Positions 24,382 to 27,446 of a stretch of DNA of 27,446 nt are shown piece by piece. The notes under the pieces are model-generated. The model made no database searches. It saw nothing but the letters and a program-made list of their open reading frames with translations, and was not told the DNA's origin. The stretch lies in the NCBI GenBank assembly GCA_003641465.1, contig QNAJ01000002.1, positions 1 to 27,446 on the forward strand, in the 5' to 3' direction. The position numbers were made by a program, and so were the translations under genes. How positions within the stretch are numbered: the first letter of the stretch is position 1; the number at the start of each line of letters is the position of its first letter. The DNA comes from Verrucomicrobiota bacterium. GTDB lineage: Bacteria; Verrucomicrobiota; Kiritimatiellia; B70-G9.

Positions 24382-24435
24382 TTACCTGACTGAATTGTGT
24401 ACCCAATGGACGCGGTGTCAGGCCCTTGGTGCGCG

Positions 24436-25179
24436 ATGAAGACAACCGGCCGAGCAAAAATCAGCCTGATGTGTCTGGCGCTGATATTATCGGCGGCGGG
24501 CTGCAGCCGGCCGGGCCCCGATCCTGAGCAGCTGTTGCGGAGTCTGCGGCCCCAGGGGTTTGTGTCCGATTATGCAGGGGTTCTGCCCGCCGGGACCCGG
24601 AGGGACCTCGAGAACCGGCTGAGGGACCTGGAAAGGGCCACGGCAGCGGAAATTGCCGTAGTGGTTCTGCCTTCTATTGGCGGAGCAGACATCAACGATT
24701 TCGCCAGCCGCCTTTTCGAGCGCTGGGGCATAGGAAAAAAGAGCCACGACAACGGCGTACTTTTCCTGGTAGCCCTCAAGGAAAGGAAGGTCCGGATCGA
24801 AGTGGGATACGGCCTGGAGCCGCTGATAACCGACGCAACCGCCGGTCAGATTCTGGATAAGTACGTGGTGCCCCGTTTCCGACAGGGAGACCTCGCGGGC
24901 GGAATCGTGAACGGGACCTTGGCGCTGGCGAAGCTCATCGGCGGATCAACGGCCGGGGCAGAATCATCCGGGGTACACAATCGGGACAGGGGGCCGGATG
25001 TGGTGGGACTGGTCTGGATGCTCCTGATCATGGTGCTTGCGATCGGGCTGCTGATCCGGCATCCCATCCTGGGATATTTCCTGCTCAGCGGGATCGGCGG
25101 TCCGGGGGGATTCGGAGGAGGCTTCGGCGGCTTCGGCGGAGGTGCTTCGGGTGGGGGCGGTGCCGGCCGCGGGTGGTAG
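24436..25179 (+). CDS. TPM-domain lipoprotein (YgcG-like)
   Basis: The product is 247 residues from the ATG at 24436, where a lipoprotein signal begins; lipobox SAAGC puts the lipid on Cys23. Residues about 40-165 are a TPM domain: VSDYAGVLPAGTRRDLENRL, EIAVVVLPSIGGADINDFASRLFERWGIGKKSHDNGVLFL split over consecutive strands, then VRIEVGYGLEPLITDA. A single membrane helix (VVGLVWMLLIMVLAIGLLI) and a Gly/Phe/Ser-rich C-terminal tail (FGGGFGGFGGGASGGGG) complete the standard architecture. TPM proteins are linked with photosystem II repair in plants and are often found beside lemA in bacteria, with no settled function. The nucleotidyltransferase-like and lemA genes follow. Confidence 0.88.
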   Translation: MKTTGRAKISLMCLALILSAAGCSRPGPDPEQLLRSLRPQGFVSDYAGVLPAGTRRDLENRLRDLERATAAEIAVVVLPSIGGADINDFASRLFERWGIGKKSHDNGVLFLVALKERKVRIEVGYGLEPLITDATAGQILDKYVVPRFRQGDLAGGIVNGTLALAKLIGGSTAGAESSGVHNRDRGPDVVGLVWMLLIMVLAIGLLIRHPILGYFLLSGIGGPGGFGGGFGGFGGGASGGGGAGRGW

Positions 25180-25246
25180 GAAAGCCCCTTCCGGAGTGGC
25201 GGTGCGCACGGAAAACTTACGAAAAGACATGCGGGAGGTGAAAGAA

Positions 25247-25963
25247 ATGAAGCTGGGTACTTTTGCAGACCGGCTGCAACGGGATATTCCCGGACTGCGT
25301 TCCGTGGTCCTTTACGGATCGGCGGCTGCCGGGGATCATACCGGAAGAGGATCAGACTATAATCTCCTGCTGGTTGTAGAGCGGCTGGATATGGAGCTGC
25401 TGGACCGGTTGAGCCGGTGCGTGCGCCGCTGGATGGCGCGTGGCAATCCCCCACCGGTGGTGTTCACGATAGAACGACTGGAAAAGTCGGTGGATGTGTT
25501 CCCTATCGAAATCGCCGACATGAAACAGGCCCGCCGGGTCCTTTGGGGAGAAGACGTCCTGGAACGTCTGCATATAAGTCTCGCCGACCTGCGGTCGCAA
25601 TTGGAGCGGGAGCTGAAACAGAAAATTATCGCGCTGCGGCAGGGGTACCTGGCGGCTGCGGGTCACAAACGCTTAGTGCGGCGCCTGATGATGGCATCTT
25701 TTTCCTCTGTACTGACATTAGTGCGTTCAACGTTACGCCTTCACCAGAAGGAAATACCCTTGCGGAAGATGGATGCCGCCCGCATGCTGCGCGAGCACGT
25801 GGAATTTGATCTGGAGGTGCTGGAAACGCTCTATGCGATAAAATGCCGGCAGGCTACGTGGCGCGGTCGCGATTGCCGTGATCTTTTCCGGCGTTATCTT
25901 CTGGCGGTGGAAACGATAGCCGATCACGTGGATCGGTGGATCCGCAAGGAAAAGGAGGAATGA
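25247..25963 (+). CDS. Nucleotidyltransferase-fold protein with helical C-terminus
   Basis: The product is 238 residues from the ATG at 25247, with GGGAGG upstream. Residues 17-45 resemble the minimal nucleotidyltransferase motif: SVVLYGSAAAGDHTGRGSDY then Asn39. Gly24-Ser25 and Asp37 fit, but the second metal-binding acid, expected at 39, is Asn. A third acid could be Asp83 or Glu88 in SVDVFPIEI. Residues about 100-235 are helical with HEPN-like character (MMASFSSVLTLVRSTLRLH, YLLAVETIADHVDRWI). It may be a pseudoenzyme or use another acid. It sits three bases before lemA and after the TPM gene, so a role with that pair is likely though unknown. No toxin-antitoxin partner is recognisable. 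Confidence 0.65.
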   Translation: MKLGTFADRLQRDIPGLRSVVLYGSAAAGDHTGRGSDYNLLLVVERLDMELLDRLSRCVRRWMARGNPPPVVFTIERLEKSVDVFPIEIADMKQARRVLWGEDVLERLHISLADLRSQLERELKQKIIALRQGYLAAAGHKRLVRRLMMASFSSVLTLVRSTLRLHQKEIPLRKMDAARMLREHVEFDLEVLETLYAIKCRQATWRGRDCRDLFRRYLLAVETIADHVDRWIRKEKEE

Positions 25964-25966
25964 GCC

Positions 25967-26524
25967 GTGAACCGGGCAGTTATTATTGTAATAGCAGCGG
26001 TGGCGCTGGCGGGAGTACTGGTCATCGGAGGCTACAATCGCCTGGTAAGCCTGGATGAGAATGTGTCAACGACCTGGGCCCAGGTGGAAAACGTTCTGCA
26101 GCGCAGATACGACCTGATACCAAATCTTGTGAATACGGTGAAAGGCTACGCCTCACATGAGAAGGAGCTTCTCGAGGAAATCACCAGATTGCGCAGCCGC
26201 TGGAGTGAAGCGGCAAGCGCCTCGGAGAAATTAACCGCGGCCGATGCCCTGGAGGGTGCTTTGGCCCGGCTGATGGTAGTTGTCGAAAACTATCCCGATC
26301 TCAAGGCAAGCCGTAATTTCCTGGCCCTGCAGGACGAGCTGGCTGGAACTGAAAACCGGATCGCTGTCGAACGCCGTCGCTACAACGAGGCGGTGAGGGC
26401 GTATAATACGGCGGTCCGGCGCTTTCCTCTCAATCTTCTCGCCGGGATGCTCGGCTTCGACCGTTCCAAGCCGTACTTCAAGGCGGCCGAAGCGGCGAAA
26501 GCGGCCCCGCGGGTTGAATTCTGA
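25967..26524 (+). CDS. lemA: LemA family protein
   Basis: The 185-residue product has one N-terminal membrane helix (VIIVIAAVALAGVLVIGGY) followed by the helical LemA domain: NRLVSLDENVSTTWAQVENV, LQRRYDLIPNLVNTVKGYAS, FLALQDELAGTENRIAVERRRYNEAV and a final RRFPLNLLAGMLGF. The start is GTG with AAAGGAGG upstream; the spacing to the previous gene is three bases. LemA proteins are widespread bacterial envelope proteins of unsettled role, often paired with TPM proteins. Here a nucleotidyltransferase-like gene lies between the pair. Confidence 0.93.
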   Translation: MNRAVIIVIAAVALAGVLVIGGYNRLVSLDENVSTTWAQVENVLQRRYDLIPNLVNTVKGYASHEKELLEEITRLRSRWSEAASASEKLTAADALEGALARLMVVVENYPDLKASRNFLALQDELAGTENRIAVERRRYNEAVRAYNTAVRRFPLNLLAGMLGFDRSKPYFKAAEAAKAAPRVEF

Positions 26525-26671
26525 GCAGACCCGGGAATTGCAGCCGGGCGGTTGTCCGGGCGGAGATCCGGATCATCCCCGAACGAGCGGCGCGAGCAGT
26601 CCGCTGCCGCGGGGCGGACGGATATGCGCGCGCTTGCCTTGCTGAGCATGTCCGTCCCATAATGCCAGCCT

Positions 26672-27382
26672 GTGCATGCGAATGACAGGCCGCAGGAAGC
26701 GGATGCCCGGCTCCTCCTGAATATCGCCAGGGGGTTTCTATGTTTTTTCTGGTCGGTACCGCTCTATCTGTTGACTCTGCTGCGTGGCAGCCAGTTGAAA
26801 CTGGTTATCTTTGAGCGGCTGGCGGTTCCGCTTCTGGTGGTACCGGGTATCCTGGCATTAAGCGGTTCTCTGCTTCTGAGGCGGACCCGGCGGCTGAGTG
26901 TCGAGTGGGCACACGGGACGGATAACCTGTTGCGCGCGGTGCTGGCCGCGATGTATTTCAGCCTGCCCGCCGGCTGGTGGTTGGCCCTTCAGCGCAGTGA
27001 CTATCTCTTTCTCAACTTTCTTCTCCTTATTCTGTGCCTGTTGTGGATGCTGCAGGCGGTCGGATTTCTGGGCGGAGAGCTGGGGCGCATCCTCGGCCGT
27101 CGCACGCTGGCAGTGGAGGCTGAAGTGGGCGAGTGGGGGGTCATTATCCTGCAGCTACTGCCGTATCTGGCCATGTTCACTATTGCGATTTATCATGCGT
27201 TTCAAAGTCATTTGCCGCTGCCGATAGGGATGCAGAAGGAAGTGCTGCGTCTGCCGGTGTGGTTACGCGCCGCTGCGTTGCTGCCCTGTGCCGTCATAAT
27301 GAGTGTCTGCTGGCGATGCCGCTCGCTCTGTATTGAGGGGATCATCCGGAACCGGCGCCTACCGGTCGGCGGAAGTGGATGA
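26672..27382 (+). CDS. Six-helix membrane protein of unknown function
   Basis: I do not recognise this 236-residue protein. It has about six hydrophobic segments, near residues 14-38, 45-68, 87-106, 110-134, 152-176 and 197-216, with Trp- and Leu-rich stretches (FLCFFWSVPLYLLTLLRG, FLNFLLLILCLLWMLQAVGF). No signal peptide or catalytic motif stands out. The start is a GTG at 26672 without a good ribosome site, so the N-terminus is uncertain. It lies 147 bases after lemA in the same direction and could belong with the TPM/LemA group. The preceding gap holds a GTCCGC/GCGGAC hairpin and nothing else I can name. Confidence 0.6.
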   Translation: MHANDRPQEADARLLLNIARGFLCFFWSVPLYLLTLLRGSQLKLVIFERLAVPLLVVPGILALSGSLLLRRTRRLSVEWAHGTDNLLRAVLAAMYFSLPAGWWLALQRSDYLFLNFLLLILCLLWMLQAVGFLGGELGRILGRRTLAVEAEVGEWGVIILQLLPYLAMFTIAIYHAFQSHLPLPIGMQKEVLRLPVWLRAAALLPCAVIMSVCWRCRSLCIEGIIRNRRLPVGGSG

Positions 27383-27446
27383 GTTTTTGGCCGATATCCT
27401 GCATCCGAGGGCAGCCGCAATTTCCTGTGCAATAGCCGGGAGTTCA
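27359..27446 (-). CDS. Possible C-terminal end of an unknown gene
   Basis: On the minus strand an open frame enters from the right edge and ends in TAG at 27361-27359. The visible residues are ELPAIAQEIAAALGCRISAK plus eight more, which look like a normal protein C-terminus. It would overlap the end of the membrane protein gene by 24 bases, convergently. The piece is too short for a family call and may be chance. Confidence 0.3.
   Translation of the reverse strand, partial: ELPAIAQEIAAALGCRISAKNSSTSADR

Noticed and set aside
22904..24457. Long open frame (517 codons) on the minus strand
   Set aside because: It lies opposite the NCS2 permease gene, is rich in Arg, His, Gly and Gln with no recognisable domain, and is the usual mirror image of a GC-rich membrane protein gene.
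1..27446. tRNA, rRNA, CRISPR arrays, insertion sequences or phage genes
   Set aside because: No cloverleaf-type T-loop with matching arms, no regularly spaced repeats, and no transposase or integrase motifs were found in any frame by eye.

Overview
The window reads as one piece of a GC-rich (roughly 60% by eye) chromosome of an uncultured-looking, diderm, anaerobe-type bacterium. Several lipoproteins with clear lipoboxes (LpoB-like, COG3014-like, a 1074-residue surface protein, a TPM protein) and an LpoB homologue point to an outer membrane. A group 3b-type NAD(P)-linked [NiFe] hydrogenase and Rex point to fermentative or syntrophic redox balancing. TrmFO replaces the folate-independent TrmA route. 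The pseudopilin resembles those I associate with Verrucomicrobia and other PVC or candidate-phylum bacteria, but I cannot place the phylum from sequence reading alone. Start codons GTG and TTG are frequent. I see no phage, transposon, CRISPR array, rRNA or tRNA.

Layout. (1) 1-3236: a partial DUF456-like membrane gene and a CsgG-like/PEGA protein on the minus strand, divergent from an LpoB-like lipoprotein and a COG3014-like lipoprotein on the plus strand. (2) 3223-7051, minus: a type II/IV pseudopilin with a near-consensus sigma-54 (-24/-12) promoter, and upstream of it a very large lipoprotein with a glycosidase-like barrel. (3) 7142-10914, minus: hypF-hypC-hypD, hydrogenase cyanide-ligand maturation. 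(4) 11009-19102, plus: rex, a two-CBS protein, the four hydrogenase subunits in beta-gamma-delta-alpha order, the maturation endopeptidase, hypB, nth (endonuclease III) and an M29-type aminopeptidase, closed by a good intrinsic terminator at 19109-19145. (5) 19249-22296, plus: trmFO, fxsA, serC. (6) 22456-24304: an ArsR-type regulator divergent from an NCS2 purine permease. (7) 24436-27382, plus: TPM lipoprotein, nucleotidyltransferase-like protein, LemA, and a six-helix membrane protein. A possible gene end lies on the minus strand at the right edge.

How it works together. The centre of the window is a nearly complete module for making and running a soluble NAD(P)-dependent hydrogenase. A strong Rex-operator-like site lies between the divergent hypF-hypC-hypD and rex-hyd units and overlaps a TTGACA hexamer. 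Rex, which senses NADH/NAD+, probably represses its own operon and perhaps the maturation genes until NADH builds up. The CBS protein sits between the redox sensor and the enzyme genes and could add adenine-nucleotide sensing. hypA and hypE are not in the window and must be elsewhere if the enzyme matures normally.

Most promising for new biology: the Rex/CBS/hydrogenase control unit, the sigma-54-driven pseudopilin beside an unclassified giant lipoprotein, and the TPM-nucleotidyltransferase-LemA-membrane protein cluster, in which the nucleotidyltransferase motif carries Asn where a catalytic Asp is expected.
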